Origin: Cryptomeria japonica
Lineage: Eukaryota; Streptophyta; Pinopsida; Cupressales; Cupressaceae
Assembly (NCBI RefSeq): GCF_030272615.1
Contig: NC_081415.1
Span: 234,495,303-234,555,302 of the forward strand
Reading direction: 5' to 3'
Length of the DNA: 60,000 nt
Shown: one piece after another, positions 35,027-48,248 of the stretch
Layout: every line of letters starts with the position of its first letter
How positions within the stretch are numbered: position 1 is the first letter of the stretch
Notes under the pieces: generated by a model
The model's input: the letters and a program-made list of their open reading frames with translations, nothing else
Told to the model about the DNA's origin: nothing
Databases searched by the model: none
Program-made: the position numbers and the translations under genes

Positions 35027-36091
35027 TGTTAGGTCCTGTAGACAACTGAGAGGGGGGGGGGTTGAATCAGTTGTCAACTAATTTCAAACCAAAAACAACT
35101 TAACCCCCTTAATTCTTATTACTGATGAACCAGTTAAGTGTGCTGATAGATAGTTTTAATAGTTAATAGCTATACCGGTAAAGATTAATGCATGAAACAT
35201 AAACACAAAGTCATCCACAACACATAACACCAATATTTGTATGTGGAAACCCTATAAGGGGAAAAACCATGGTGGGAAACCTTACCCACAATCAGATGAT
35301 ACTACTGCAGATAGTAAGTGTACATAAATGGGTTCTGCACATGTAGAAAGGCCAATAGCCTAGAGCTCACCGCTCAATCACAAAATGGGAGTCACACTGA
35401 CTACAGTTGGATGGTTAAATCCAATAAGAATGTACTGCACAAAATAACATCTTCATATGCTAGATTCAGTACCAGTGTAATGCTGATATGCTTTCACAAA
35501 AACCTAACTTCACCTTCAAATGATTTCTTCATGTATAGCTCTGCTTAATCTTGCATATCCCTTCACACAATCCTTTTTCGCATTCTCACATTCGATCTTA
35601 CAATTAAGATCTTACATTTATACCATAACCTAAGACCAATTTCAGTAGGTCGACTCTACAAGATATTACAATAAAGACATTTTACAAACAATATTATGTC
35701 TGATGCAATAATCAATTGAACATGTCAGCTTAATGTATTTACAACAATAATTAATCATTTCCTTAGCATGCCATGCTGCTCTGGAAAAGATAAACCTGCC
35801 AGTGTAACCCAAGGTAACCCTGGACCTATTTGCTGGTAAAAGCAAATATGCAAATATGAATATACCGATGAACAAAACTCCAAGAAAAGATGTCTAAAAG
35901 ATGTCTTTGACATTACCAAGTGTCTTCCACATAATTCTGAGTGCCAATGATCATTATATCCTACCGGTGTACCATATACCAGTAATTGTGCAATAGTTAC
36001 TTGCTTGCCGGTGAATGCTTCTGGATCTCCAAAGTGCTAGTGTTTTAGTAGGTGTTGACATCAATGAAAAAACCATACCAAAATACCAACA
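35027..36091 (-). repeat. Copia B 3' LTR
   Basis: It begins tgttaggtcctg and ends aaaataccaaca. The ORFs inside are not genes. Confidence 0.9.
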
Positions 36092-36463
36092 ATCTCCCAC
36101 TTTGGCATTGATGGCAACACAAGATGGAAAAATCATCAAAGTGCCAAAACAGAAATGCCAAATACCAACAATCTCTAAAAGGATCATAACCAGAATACAA
36201 AGAGTAATAGTCTCTCCCAAACAACAATTTCTCCCCCTGGGAGCAACATGTGTTTTCCAAAGTTTCCATACCAATTTCTCCAAAGAATAATGTGTTTTTC
36301 CATAGATATCTCTCCCCCTTTGACATCAAATGCCAAAGTTACAATAATACCAAGTTAATATACAAAATACCAACTACTTCCCCCGAGAATTAGCTTCCTC
36401 ATCAAAGATTGGAGCAAAAGATTTGTCTGTTAATTCTGTCAGTTGATGACAATCATCAACTAT
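36092..36463 (-). other. Copia B polypurine tract and 3' non-coding region
   Basis: The terminal tract is 36092-36103, with one interrupting change (ctcccactttgg). Three further purine tracts lie near 36231, 36309 and 36379. Confidence 0.65.
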
Positions 36464-39400
36464 CTAAGTCTCTATTGGTGGTGGTATGACTCCAAGCCGA
36501 TCTCTGAGATATTCAAAAGTCTCCTTAGGCAAAGGTTTTGTGAAAATATCTGCAAGCTGTTCTTTAGTATTCACATAATCTAGTTTTATCTCCTTTTCTT
36601 CAACTTTGTCCCTTAGAAAATTTAGTTTGATAGAAACATGTTTTGTTTTAGAATGTAATACCTGTTTCTTAGATATATCAATTGCTGCAGTGTTATCACA
36701 ATATATGGTAATAGGTTCCTTGCATTTTACCTTTATGTCTTTCAACATTTTCTTAAGCCATAGTACATGTGTACAGTTAGTTGCTGCTGCAACATATTCT
36801 GATTTTGCTATTGATAAAGATGTACAACTCTGTTTCTTACTCAACCAAGAAACTAATCTCTTTCCAAGAAGGAATGCTCCTCCGGTGGTGCTTTTTCTAT
36901 CATCCACATCTTCTGCCCAATTTGCATCTGTGTATGCACATAATTCAAAGTTTTTATCTCTAGGATACCATAATCCAAGATTTATAGTGCCTTGTAAGTA
37001 CCGGAAAATCCTTTTTACTACTGATTCATGATTTTCTCTAGGATTACTTTGAAATCTTGAAACAATACATATTGCATTCATAATATCAGGTCTAGTTTGT
37101 GTTAAATACAGTTAACCTCCTATCATAGATTTCTATCTAGTTGGATTAACAGGTGTAGATTTATCCCTTTGAGATAATTTGTCATTTGTAGTCATAGGTG
37201 TGCTTATTGGTTTAGAATTCTCCATCCCAAATTTCTTTAGTAACTCTTTTAAGTATTTGGATTGGCTCAAGAATATACCTTTGTCAGTTTGTGAAATCTA
37301 CAATCCTAGAAAGAATTTTATTTCTCCAATCATAGACATTTCAAATTCTTGCTACATTTTAGTAGAAAATTCCTTACATAAACCATCTTCTCCTCCAAAG
37401 ATTATATCATCAACAAATACTTCTATAATCAAGATATCATCATTAGTTATTTTGTAATATAAGTTGCTGTCTGCATTTCCTTTAGTAAAACCAATCTTTA
37501 AAAGATACTTATCCAATCTTGCATACCAAGCTCTTGGGGCTTGTTTCAGTCCATACAAAGCTTTCCTTAATCTGCAAACCATGTCATTGTCATCTGTCAA
37601 AGAAAATCCATCAAGTTTTTCAATGTATACTTCCTCTTCAAGATCTCCATTCAAAATTGCACATTTGATATCCATTTGATAAACTTTGTAGTTCTTGTGT
37701 GCTGCAAAAGCCAAGAATAATCTGATTGCCTCAATTCTAGCTACCGGTGCAAAGGTTTCATTGTAATCAACTCCTTCTTTCTGAGAATATCCCTTACACA
37801 CTAGTCTTGCTTTATTTCTGACAACCTTAGCATCTTCATTAAGTTTGTTTCTGAATACCCATTTGGTTCCAATTACATTTTTATCTTTAGGCTGGGGAAC
37901 TAATGTCCAAGTGTTATTTTTCTCAATTTGTTCTAATTCTTTTTCCATAGCTTTAATCCAAAATTTATCTTCACATGCCTCATTAATAGATGATGGTTCA
38001 ATTTTAGAAATAAGACATACCTCTTCATTTGCCAATCTTCCTCTTGTCATAACTCCTTTAAATTTATTTCTAATTATTTGATCTTCAAAATGATTCAACC
38101 TTACATACCGGGGTGTCTTTATTTTCTGTTGTTCTTTAGTTATTGTGGAATCCTCAGATGGTACCAGGGTAACTAGATCTTCATTCTGTACCGGTGGATT
38201 TGGTGTAGGTTCATTTGTCACAATTTCTATTGCCTGTTCAGAGTCTATATACCTTGAAGTTCCTCTGAATTGTTCATCAATCTTTATATTTGTACTCTTA
38301 ACAATTTTCTGCAATCTCTTGTTAAAACATCTATATGCCTTGCTCTTAGATGAATAACCAAGAAATATTCCTTCATCACTTCTAGGATCAAATTTTCCAA
38401 TATACTCATCTCTTCTAATATAACATTTACTTCCAAAAATTCTGAAATACTTAAGAGTAGGAGTATTACCAAACCATAGTTCATGAGGGGTCTTATCGGT
38501 TTCACCTTTGATGTGAAGTTTGTTGAATGTATAGATTGTTGTGCTGACTGCTTCTCTCCAATACACATGTGGTAAATTTGCTTCTGATAACATATTTCTT
38601 GCTGCATCCAAGATAGTTATGTTTTTCCTTTCAACAACTCCATTCTGCTGTGGTGTCTGAGGTGCTGATAGCTGTCTTCTGATTCCATTCACTTTACAAA
38701 ATGTATTAAAGTCCTTAGATGCGAATTCTCCTCCTTGATCTGATCTTAAAAATTTGATCTTCTTAAAGGTTTCATTTTCAACCATTGCTTTGAATAGTTT
38801 GAACTTTCCAAGTGCTTCAGATTTTTCTTTGAGAAAAGCAACCCAACACATTCTAGAATAGTCATCAATGATTAGCATGAAATATCTATCACCTTGTAAG
38901 CTTTTATTTCTAGCGGGACCACATAAGTCAGTGTGAATCAAATCAAGAGCATTATTGGATTTTTCTGGAATACTTTTGAAACTAGCTCTAACTTGTTTTC
39001 CAAATTGATTTTCCTTGCATATTGTGTTATGAGGTTTGACAATTTTAGGTAGATCTCTAACTGCCTTAGAAGTACTGATCTTTACCATGCAATCAAAGTT
39101 TACATGACAGAGTCTCTTATGCCATAACCAACTTTTATCTATATGTGCAATCAAGCATGTCTTTTCACTATTATTCAAATGAAAGATATTACCTCTAGTT
39201 TGATTATCGGTTGCAATTTCCAAACCAGTTCTATTCATGATTTTGCATTTTCTATTTTTAAATTGTAACTGAAATCCTTTCTCAACTAATTTACCAACAC
39301 TTAAAAGATTATGCTTCAATCCTTCAACATAGTAGACATTGTCAGTGTTATGCTTACCATCAAGAGATATTGTACCTTTACCTTTGATTGAACAGGCTTT

Positions 39401-40619
39401 ATCATCTCCAAATCTTACTAAACTTCCATTATATTCTTGAAAGTTCAATAATTTACCTTTGTCTCCTGTCATATGATGTGAGCATCCTGAGTCAATGATC
39501 CATTCATCCTTTATTTCAACTTTAGCTGCTAGGGCTTGTTCTACTGGTTGAATAGTAGGTGCTGGTTGATCTTATGTTATAGCAACAAAAACCCATCCAT
39601 TGTTTGCCGGATCCTCATCAGAATCATCAGTCACACCTTCATTAGCAATGTAACAAGATTTGTATTTGTTCTTCTTGAAGCTGTCTCTGATATTCAGGAT
39701 TAGGCTTGTATGTCCTTCTAGCTTCTTCTCTTAATATAGCATGTCTATTAGGGAATCTCAAAGCCATATGACTAGTCTTATTGCAGTTAAAACATTTAAA
39801 GGGTGCTTTACCTTCATACTTACTTCCAATTGGACCTTTAGGCATTTTCCTTGCAAATAGTGTTTCAAGTTCTTGAAGTTCTTCATTTTCTTTCCTGCTT
39901 TCTTCAAGTTCTCTTGCATAAAAGGCTTTCCAATCAGATTTGTCAAATGATGGAGTAGATGATGTTGATTCTTTAAAGGCTAAATCTATCTTTATAGTAG
40001 CAATAGGACCAAATTCTTCAATTTCAGAAGCTGAAAGTTTTCCAATCAATGTATCCCTAGTTACTGATGTATTAGCCATTGTTCTTAACTCATTTATAGC
40101 AGTAACCTTCATTTTATATGCCGGTGGCATTCCTCTTAAGATTTTTGAAACAATTTCATCCTCACTTAAGGTTCCTCCACAACATTTTATACCCAAAACA
40201 ATTTCATTTACTCTTTCCATAAAAGCAAAAATCCTTTCATCTTCTTCCATTTTCAGATGTTCATACCTGACCCGGAAGCTTTCAAGTTTTGCAATTTTGA
40301 CTGTGGAATCTCCTTCATTCAGCATTTCCAAATGATCCCAAATAGCTTTTGCAGTAGACCTATCTAATAATAATCCCATGATTTGTTGATCTGATAATTC
40401 GCTCAAAAGTACTTCTCTTGCTTTGCAATCATTTTCCTCATCTTTAGCCAAGGTAGTTGGAATGGGCTGACCAGCTACAACTACAGTGTAACATTTCTTT
40501 GTAACTTCCTAGATATCTTTGCCAATGCAATTTAGATGTGTCTCCATTCTAATCTTCCATATGCCATAGTTGGTTCCATCAAGTTTAGGACTGTCCTTCC
40601 TAAAATAATTAGTAGACAT
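36464..40619 (-). pseudogene. Copia B gag-pol polyprotein, one frameshift plus stops
   Basis: The start ATG is at 40619 (MSTNYFRKDSPKLDG). Gag runs to 39642; a 2-base loss near 39690 shifts the frame. The zinc knuckle reads CFNCNKTSHMALRF, with the last Cys lost. After the shift come a stop near 39571 and the protease ([12 protein letters not shown], intact). Then one long open block (37352-39472, 706 codons) carries pre-integrase ([11 protein letters not shown]), integrase ([23 protein letters not shown], all three catalytic residues kept) and RT through [11 protein letters not shown]. Stops fall just after RT. RNase H (36464-37081) ends naturally with …ET. It is the best preserved integrase-RT block in the window. 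Confidence 0.85.
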
Positions 40620-40661
40620 TGGATCTCCTCAAGTTGTTAAACTTCTACAAAAGAGGACTTA

Positions 40662-40673
40662 GCTTTGATACCA
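40662..40673 (-). other. Copia B primer binding site
   Basis: On the minus strand TGGTATCAAAGC (initiator tRNA-Met), two bases from the LTR. Confidence 0.8.
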
Positions 40674-40675
40674 AT

Positions 40676-41742
40676 TGTTAGGTCCCGGAGACAACTGAGA
40701 GCGGGGGGGGGGGTGAATCAGTTATCAACTAATTTCAAACCAAAAACAACTTAACCACCTTAATGCTTAATACCGGTAAACCAGTTAAGTGTGCCGATAG
40801 ATAGTTTTAACAGTTAATAGCTATACCGGTAAAGATTAATGCATGAAACATAAACACAAAGTCATCCAGAACAAATGACACCAATATTTATACATGGAAA
40901 CCTTGTAAGGGGAAAAACCATGGTGGGGAACCTTACCCACAATCCAATGATACTATTGCAGATAGTAAGTGTACATAAATGGGGTCTGCACATGCAGAAA
41001 GGTCAACAACCTAGAGCTCACTGCTCAATCACAAAATGGGAGTCACACTAACTACAGTTGGATGGTTAAATCCAATAAGAATGTACTGCACAAAATAACA
41101 TCTTCATATGCTAGATTCAGTACCAGTGTAATGCTGATATGCTTTCACAAAAACCTAACTTCACCTTCAAATGATTTCTTCGTGTATAGTTCTGCTTAAT
41201 CTCACATATACCTTCACACAATCCTTTTTCGCATTCCTACATTCAATCTTACAATTAAGATCTTACATTTATACCATAACCTAAGATCAATTTTTGTAGG
41301 TCAGCTCTACAAGATATTACAATAAAAACATTTTACAAACAATATAATGTACGATGCAATAACCGATTGAACATGTCGGCTTAATGCATTTACAACAATA
41401 ATTAATCATTTCCTTAGCGTGCCATGCTGATCTGGAAAAGATAAACCCGTTTGTGTAACCCTAGGTAACCGTGGATCTATTTGCCGGTAAAAGCAAATAT
41501 GCAAATATGAATATACCGATGAACAAAAATCCAAGACAAGATGTCCAAAACATGTCTTCGACATTACCAAGTGTCTTCCACATAATTCCAAGTGTCGGTG
41601 ATCATTATATCCTACCAGTGTACCATATACCAGTAACTATGCAATAGTTACTTGCTTGTCGGTGAATGCTTCTAGATCTCCAAAGTGCTAGTGTTTTAGT
41701 AGGTGTTGACATCAATGACAAAACCATACTAAAATACCAATA
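40676..41742 (-). repeat. Copia B 5' LTR
   Basis: 1067 bp, begins tgttaggtcccgg with a G run at about 40702. No gene. Confidence 0.9.
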
Positions 41743-41747
41743 GCTGG

Positions 41748-42956
41748 TACCACACTCGCATTTCACAACTGACACTTATAGGGTTGAACTAGCTTATAGA
41801 CCCAATGTGCCTGATAATTCTGAATCTTGGCAGGTGTTTGAAAATGATAAACAAATTCAGAATTTTCTACAATGTGCTGACATTTTTACAACCTTGTTTT
41901 ATGAGGGGTCAAAGGTGAGTTGTAAAGAGTTTTCTCCCAATACACTAGAAGAAGTACATGATGGAATGTTGTAGCTAAAAGGGAATAAAATCCCAAAGGG
42001 TTTAGTTTCTCTTGAATGCCTTTTTGATAGGAAGGATGGATATGTTAGGCAAAGGGATAGGGAACCTCCTATAATTCAAAGCCCTGGTGAGTATGAGCAA
42101 ATTAACATTGGTACCAATGAGGATCCTAAATTTGTTAATTTGGGAAAATACTGTTCTGAAGTGGACAGAAGGAAGTTCATTGATTTGTTGGTCGAGTTTA
42201 AAGATGTTTTTGCATGGAGCTATGATGATTTGAAGAATTTCAGGGATGGTAAGTTCCAACATCAAATTCCTTTGAAACCAAGTGCCAATCCTTTTTGGCA
42301 GAAGTTAAGGAATTTTAATCCAAAGGTAGAAAAAGAAATTTTTCATGAGGTTGACAAAAGTTGAAGGCCCGAATTATTTATCCTCTGCATTACTCTACCT
42401 AGATTGCAAACATAGTTCCTGTTCAGAAGAAAAATGGTGAGATATGAATCTGTGTCGATTTTAGAAACTTAAACCAAGCAAATTTGAAAGACAATTACCC
42501 CCTACCTGCAATGGATAATATTTTACAAACTATTTTAGGGTCCGAGATGATGTCCATGCCAGACAACTTCTCTGAGTATAATCAAATTAGTGTGGTGGAG
42601 CAGGATCAACACAAGACAACCTTTATAACCCCTCTGGGGTACCTTTGCATATAACATAATGCTTTTTGGGTTGATTAATCCAAAGGCAACATTTCAAAGG
42701 GTGATGGATCTTTCCTTCGGGCATTTGAAGGATAAGATTATCATGGTGTATTTAGATGACCTGACTGTTTTCTCCAGAACAAGGAAGCATCATGTGCGGG
42801 ATTTGAGAAAAGTTTTGATGAGATGTAGGGAGAATGGGGTATCTTTGAATCCTAAAAAGTCCATTTTTGGTGTCACAGAAGGAAAAATTTTGGGACATAT
42901 CATCTCATAGGAGGGGGTAAAGGTTGATCCACAAAGAGTAAAGGTGATATAGTAGC
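41748..42956 (+). pseudogene. Gypsy reverse transcriptase, frameshifted
   Basis: After Copia B the frame resumes with a linker (FTTDTYRVELAYRPNVPDN) and the RT N-terminal region (FKDVFAWSYDDLKNF; HQIPLKPSANPFWQKLRNF). Near 42360 the frame shifts and the fingers/palm part (VPVQKKNGE; CVDFRNLNQANLKDNYPLP) reads in another frame. It returns to the first frame near 42640 (NIMLFGLINPKATFQRVMD). The catalytic palm box MVYLDDLTVF at about 42750 is intact. A TAG at 42908 and TAG near 42951 end the readable part. These are two compensating shifts plus several stops, so no active enzyme could be made from this copy. Confidence 0.8.
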
Positions 42957-43003
42957 TCAGTCTCCCCTTGAATAGAAATGGAGTTAGGTCCTTCTTTGGA
43001 TAG

Positions 43004-43500
43004 GTGAACTTCTTAAGGCATTTTATTCCTGATTTCACTGAAACTACTAAATACATTGTGAATATGATGAGTGAAAAAGTAGCCTTTAGATGGAATGAAG
43101 CAGGTAGGAAAGCTTTTGAAGAGACTAAAAGGGCCATCGTGCATGCATCTACTCTAGTTAATCCAGACTTTAATAAGGACTTTATTATTTATTGTTATGC
43201 ATCTGAGCATACCATGTCTGGGATTTTGGTACAAAAGGGTGAGGATAGTGAAGAGGTGCCAATTTCTTTCATGAGTATCCCCTTGAAGAAGCATGAGTTA
43301 AAATACTCACAGATAGAGAAGTAGGCTTATGCAGTGGTAAAAGTTGTGAAGCAATTCAGGTAGTACATACTTCATTCACATGCAACTATTTTTGTTCCCA
43401 ATTATGTAGTAAAAGTTGTTTTAACTCAACAGGATGTTGGCATCAACAATAGAGCATCTTGGGTCTCCAAGATTCAAGAATTCGATTTGGACATCAAGCC
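43004..43500 (+). pseudogene. Gypsy RNase H (second, degenerate) and connection
   Basis: NFLRHFIPDFTETTK is the RT thumb/connection typical of Gypsy pol. KDFIIYCYASEHTMSGILVQ matches the strand where RNase H normally has TDAS; the catalytic Asp is replaced, as is common in Tat-type elements that carry a second RNase H. The ELKYSQIEK box and a TAG at 43322 follow. Downstream in the same frame WVSKIQEFDLDIKPNK marks the end of the domain. No further RNase H follows before integrase. Confidence 0.7.
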
Positions 43501-44863
43501 CAATAAACTGGTTAGAGGACAGGGCCTTTGTAAATTGATAGAAGAGAATGAGTTTAAAGGAGAGGACAGTCTAACTTTAACCCTGTTCGTTGGCCATCAG
43601 GATTCTTGGTTCACCAATGTTGCATATTATCTTATGTATGGAGACTGTGCAAATCATCTTTCTCCTAGGGAAAAGAGAAATCTAAGGTTGAAAGCTACGA
43701 AGTACATCATCTCAAATAACATATTGTACAAGAAAGGCTTAGATGACACTTTCCTCTGATGTGTGGATAAACCACACCAAGAAGCTCTTTTGAAATTTTT
43801 TCATAATGAGGCATGCAGGGGTCATTTCTCTTCTATGGTTACTGCATATAAAATCTTGAGGAGCTGTTACTACTAGTTGGGAATGTTCAAGGATGCATAC
43901 GCCTGGGTGGCGAGGTGTGAGAAGTGCAAGTTGTTTATAGGTAAACCCCAGTTAGCCTCTTTGCCTTTGAGACCCATGGTAATTGAAGAACCATTTAAAT
44001 AGCGGGGATTAGATTTCATTGGTCTTTTGAACCCCATTTCTAGTGCGGGGCACACTCACATATTAACAGCAACATATTATTTCATTAAGTGGGTGGAAGC
44101 TATCCCTATTAAAAAAACCACTTCAGAGATTGTGTGTATGTTCCTTAAGGATAATATTCTTGTTAGGTTTGGAGTCCCTTAGAAAATAGTCATAGATAAT
44201 GCATCAAATTTCTCTTCATCTGAGTTAAGTCTATTTTGTTATGATCATGGAATTTCCTTGGCACATGCTTCTGATTATTATTCGCAGGGTAACAGTCAAG
44301 CAGAATCGAGTAACAAGAATTTGATCAACATTATGAGAAAGTTGGTTAGTGAGAATTTCAAGGATTGGCACAAGAGGTTGCATGAAGCACTATGGGTAGA
44401 TTGAACCTCACCAAAACGGGCCATAGGGATGTCACCATTTGAGCTAGTATATGGCATTGGCACACAACTCTCTCTTCCTTTAGAGTTAGCAGCTTCTAGG
44501 CTGCAGACAATGATAGAAGAAGCATTTTTCTAGAGCTCTCTTTAAAAAAGAATTATGTACCTAACTAGAATTGAAGAAGAAAGGGAAAAACTAGTTGATA
44601 GGATTACAGAGCATCATATGAAGGTGAAAATGATTTTTGATCAGAAAGCAAGGCCCAAAAAATTCATGAAAGATGATCTGGTGTTATTATGGGATAAAAG
44701 GAGAGAGCCAAAAGGTGCTCATGGCAAGTTTGAGTCGCTATGGAAGGGACCTTATGTGATTCATGAGGTTAAGGGCCCCAATTATTTTAAACTTGCTTAC
44801 CAGGATGGCTTTGAACTACCCCTGTCCTATAATGGGCAGGACTTAAAACTATATCAATTGTAA
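43501..44863 (+). pseudogene. Gypsy integrase
   Basis: It is one frame throughout, broken only by stops (43757, 43875, 44000, 44180, 44402 and others, approximate). The zinc-binding HHCC part is visible (EALLKFFHNEACRGHFS … ARCEKCKLF). The catalytic core follows: RGLDFIGLL (first Asp), VIDNASNFSS (second Asp) and QGNSQAESSNKNL (Glu), all three retained. The C-terminal part (LVLLWDKRREPKGAHGKFES, WKGPYVIHEV) is a GPY/F-like module. The enzyme would insert the cDNA into host DNA. The last open piece (44555-44863) ends LYQL and a natural-looking stop 160 bp before the 3' LTR. Confidence 0.8.
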
Positions 44864-47800
44864 ATAGGCATCCCCTGTCGGTTTGTACATACTTTCTTTT
44901 GTTGTGTTAGTTTAGGTGTGTCAGTTTTGTTGTAAGTTGAACCTTGGTTAGTCATTTTGCGAAACCAAATATTTTGAGGTTCATTACTTGGTACTTTAAA
45001 GTCCCAATCCCCATGAAGAGCCACTGTTGGGCCCATATAAAATTTTCATTACATATATGTCCTTGCTCGGAGTAATACCTGTTTAGTCCATTGGTCAAGT
45101 CATTTGTTTAATTTTCCTCATATAGCTCGACCATTGTTAAGTTTCACTGCATTGAACTTGAAACTTGAACTTGAACCTTTTTGGTTCAAGGTTCAAATTT
45201 CAACGGGCGTTGTTTTGAATGTTTTTCCTCCCACACGGTTTTAAGTTTTTGCTAGTCCTTGTTGGTATTTTACATTCTTTGAACCTTGAACTTGAACCTT
45301 TTGGGTTCAAAGTTCAAAGTTCAATATTTCTCATGCTAATTTTGTGTTGTGATTGTTTAACAAAGTTCAGAGTTTGATGTACAGGCTTCTTGGAAGACAT
45401 GTGACTTGCCACGAGGTGACGACGCAGAATTTTAAGAGATGATTAACGGCCATGGAAGAGAGGAATATTCTTTCTCTAATGATTTGAAATCTGTCATTTA
45501 TAGCAAGTATGTGTGAGGATCCATAGTGTCAGAAGTGAAGTGATCTAGCATTTAAGGAATGCTTTGATACAATCATTTCAGAGTAAGGAGACATGAACAA
45601 AGTGTAAGGGAGACAGTTGTGGTAATGATAGGTAAGGTTTTCTCAGCTTTAAATCTGAGTAGATGTCACGTCGATATTATTATTTTCTTGAGAAGGTTTT
45701 GAGAAGGAGTTTTGGAGTGGGAGAAATAGACTACGATAGGGGTTTTCAGAGGATAGAGGAAGGTATGTTTAACAACTTTCTAAATTGTTGCAGTTTGTTT
45801 TAAAGATCTGGGTATTCTATTAGCTGTTTGTTTCTGTTTCCACTTTCCTTCTTTGCTTGGGATTAAGTGGAGAAAATCACGAGCTAAACATGAGGCCTAT
45901 TTTGCCCAAATTGATAAGCTCATCTTCCCTTGTAAGCTCTTTACCGGAAATAGGTGATACAACATTAGTTCAATTGGATTTAGATGATTTTCTAGAAAGA
46001 GTTTGAAACCCAGCTGTAGATCCTATGATGAGAGATGTTGCACAGAGTAGGTTATTAGAAGTGGCAGCATTTCCCACTGCTGCTCCTTGCCCTGAATTAG
46101 TTTTAGAATGTATGAATGACTATGACAAGGGTAATAGATGCATAAGGAAAAACAATGGTGAGGTTTTGTTATCCATAGATAGATAGACAGTAATGGCAGC
46201 TATGGGTATCCTACACCATGAACCCCATGAAGATTGGACGATTGGAAAATCCTATGGAATTTTCTCCAAGAAAAAGTAGTATTACAGAACTGTTATTGCA
46301 CAGATTTGGCTTTTGAAATTCTAGAAAGGAGGTTCAAGGCTGCTGAGACCTCTAACCCATGAGAATTTAATTCCCACAATTTGAGACTTGGTAGTATTGT
46401 TAAGCAGAGTAAAGGGTAATTCCCACTCTTTCTTTTGGGAGGACTGGATGTATTTCTTCATCCAAGTCACTCTAGATAAAAATCAGTTCATCGACTGGGG
46501 AACTGTTATCATGGAAAGGTTACATGAAGGTTTGAGTAATTATCTTGGAATGCCTAACTTTTATATGTCTTCCTACCTATTATATATGCTTGCCTATGTG
46601 AGAGAATGGTCTGGGTTGTCCCATACAAAATGGGTTCAAGGCATAAGAATTTATGAGTATCATCCTAATTTGACTTTACAAGGGCATGTTGATGATTATC
46701 TCTGTTGGAATGATATTTTCGCTGGGAGGTTGAACTTTGAATTACAAGGTAACTTGCATAGAAGGATGTCTACAAAAGCTATTGAACTTGTTAACATCTA
46801 CGACAATTTCTTTACATAGTTTAGTCACTTCACTTACCTAAGGGTTGGAGGATTTAAAGGTGAACCATTTAGGCTACCTAGGTATGTTTTAGACTCCTAT
46901 ATTTTGATCAAAATTTCTAGGTAGCTTGCCTATGTTGCAAAGGATTATGGTGAGGACTTCGACACAAGTGGGATTTTCCCCATTGATTTAGGCCAGTACA
47001 GCTAAAGATCTTTCTCTGATGCGCTGAATCTTGAGCTAGAATTTAAAAGGTTTTATTTGAAGACCTTTGTGAAAAGAGATAATTTTGATAGTAAAGGTTT
47101 TATCGCCCAATATGTGAAGAAGATGGTGCCTGATTAGCATGTTCTTCAGTTGGAGGATTATTGGGAGGGTTTCTAGGATGAATTTGAAGTAAGGAAAAGG
47201 AGTTGGTCCAGGTTAACCTTGAAGAAAATCCACGACATGAAATTGCCAATGGACACTTCAGGTGTCACCACTGATGATGAGGATATACTTGACTCTGAGT
47301 TTCTAAAGTGGGTGCATAATTAGCCTCTTCCAGAGGTGGATTGGAGTAAAAAGATGGAGGATAGTATTCAGACATACACTTTCAACGTAATTCGCAGGAC
47401 ATAAAATTGGCTTAGGAGTTGCCGATTCCAACCGACAAGAGCAACCAGTTCAAGAAGCAAAATTGGGAAGAGGAATACCACAAGCAAAACTTCTATTTTA
47501 ACTAACATTCCCATTTCTATTGTAGGAAAAAGGCAGGGAAGGATTAAAGAAGAGAAACTTGACACCGGGGTTGAGCTTGCTATTGGTGGTCGAATTACCA
47601 GGTCAAGGTCCAAGAAGAGCTTTCAACTACCGGCTACCCATCTATTTCCTGATCTAGACATAGAGGAAGCATTGTGCGATATGGAATCCCTTGCTTCTGA
47701 TACAGACAAGGTCTCAACTAGCATAGATACTACTTTCTAGGATCCAAGGACACTTGATATCCAGTCTCATGCAGACAGTGCCACATTGCCACCCTCAATA

Positions 47801-48248
47801 GGATTTCCACCCATGCCATCTAAGGAACTGACTCTAGCACCCAAGTGGTTGAGTTATTCAATCACCAGGAAAAGAAACATGGTTCCTATTTTAGTATCAA
47901 TGGAGGATGCTATGAGTAAATGTCTAGGAAAGTCTACAAAGCCCAAAGAGCTAAAAATGGAGGCCATGGTTGATTTCGACGAAAGCACGAAGCATTGGAC
48001 TGCAGACATTGGCAAACCTGCGTTCGACAAAGATGTTGTTATTGCTTCAAAAGAAGACTATGCCATTGAATGAGTTGATTTGGGGGTCGGAACCAAAGCT
48101 ATAGATGTGAAACATCTGGAGACTTTGACTAAATGAATTATCTCTCGTACTTGGAAAGACAAAAGAGATAAGGTCGAGTTAAAGAAAAATTTAACGCAAA
48201 TGGCTCAGTATATTCATGCTCTGCATAACAGCCCATTACCATTGTCTC

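Larger units (their letters stand above)
35027..41742 (-). mobile_element. Copia B, Ty1/Copia retrotransposon
   Basis: It is flanked by GCTGG (35022-35026 and 41743-41747). Removing it restores the Gypsy pol frame from the RNase H-like domain into RT. LTRs are 35027-36091 (1065 bp) and 40676-41742 (1067 bp). It is the same family and orientation as Copia A. The right end reads …accaata. Confidence 0.9.
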
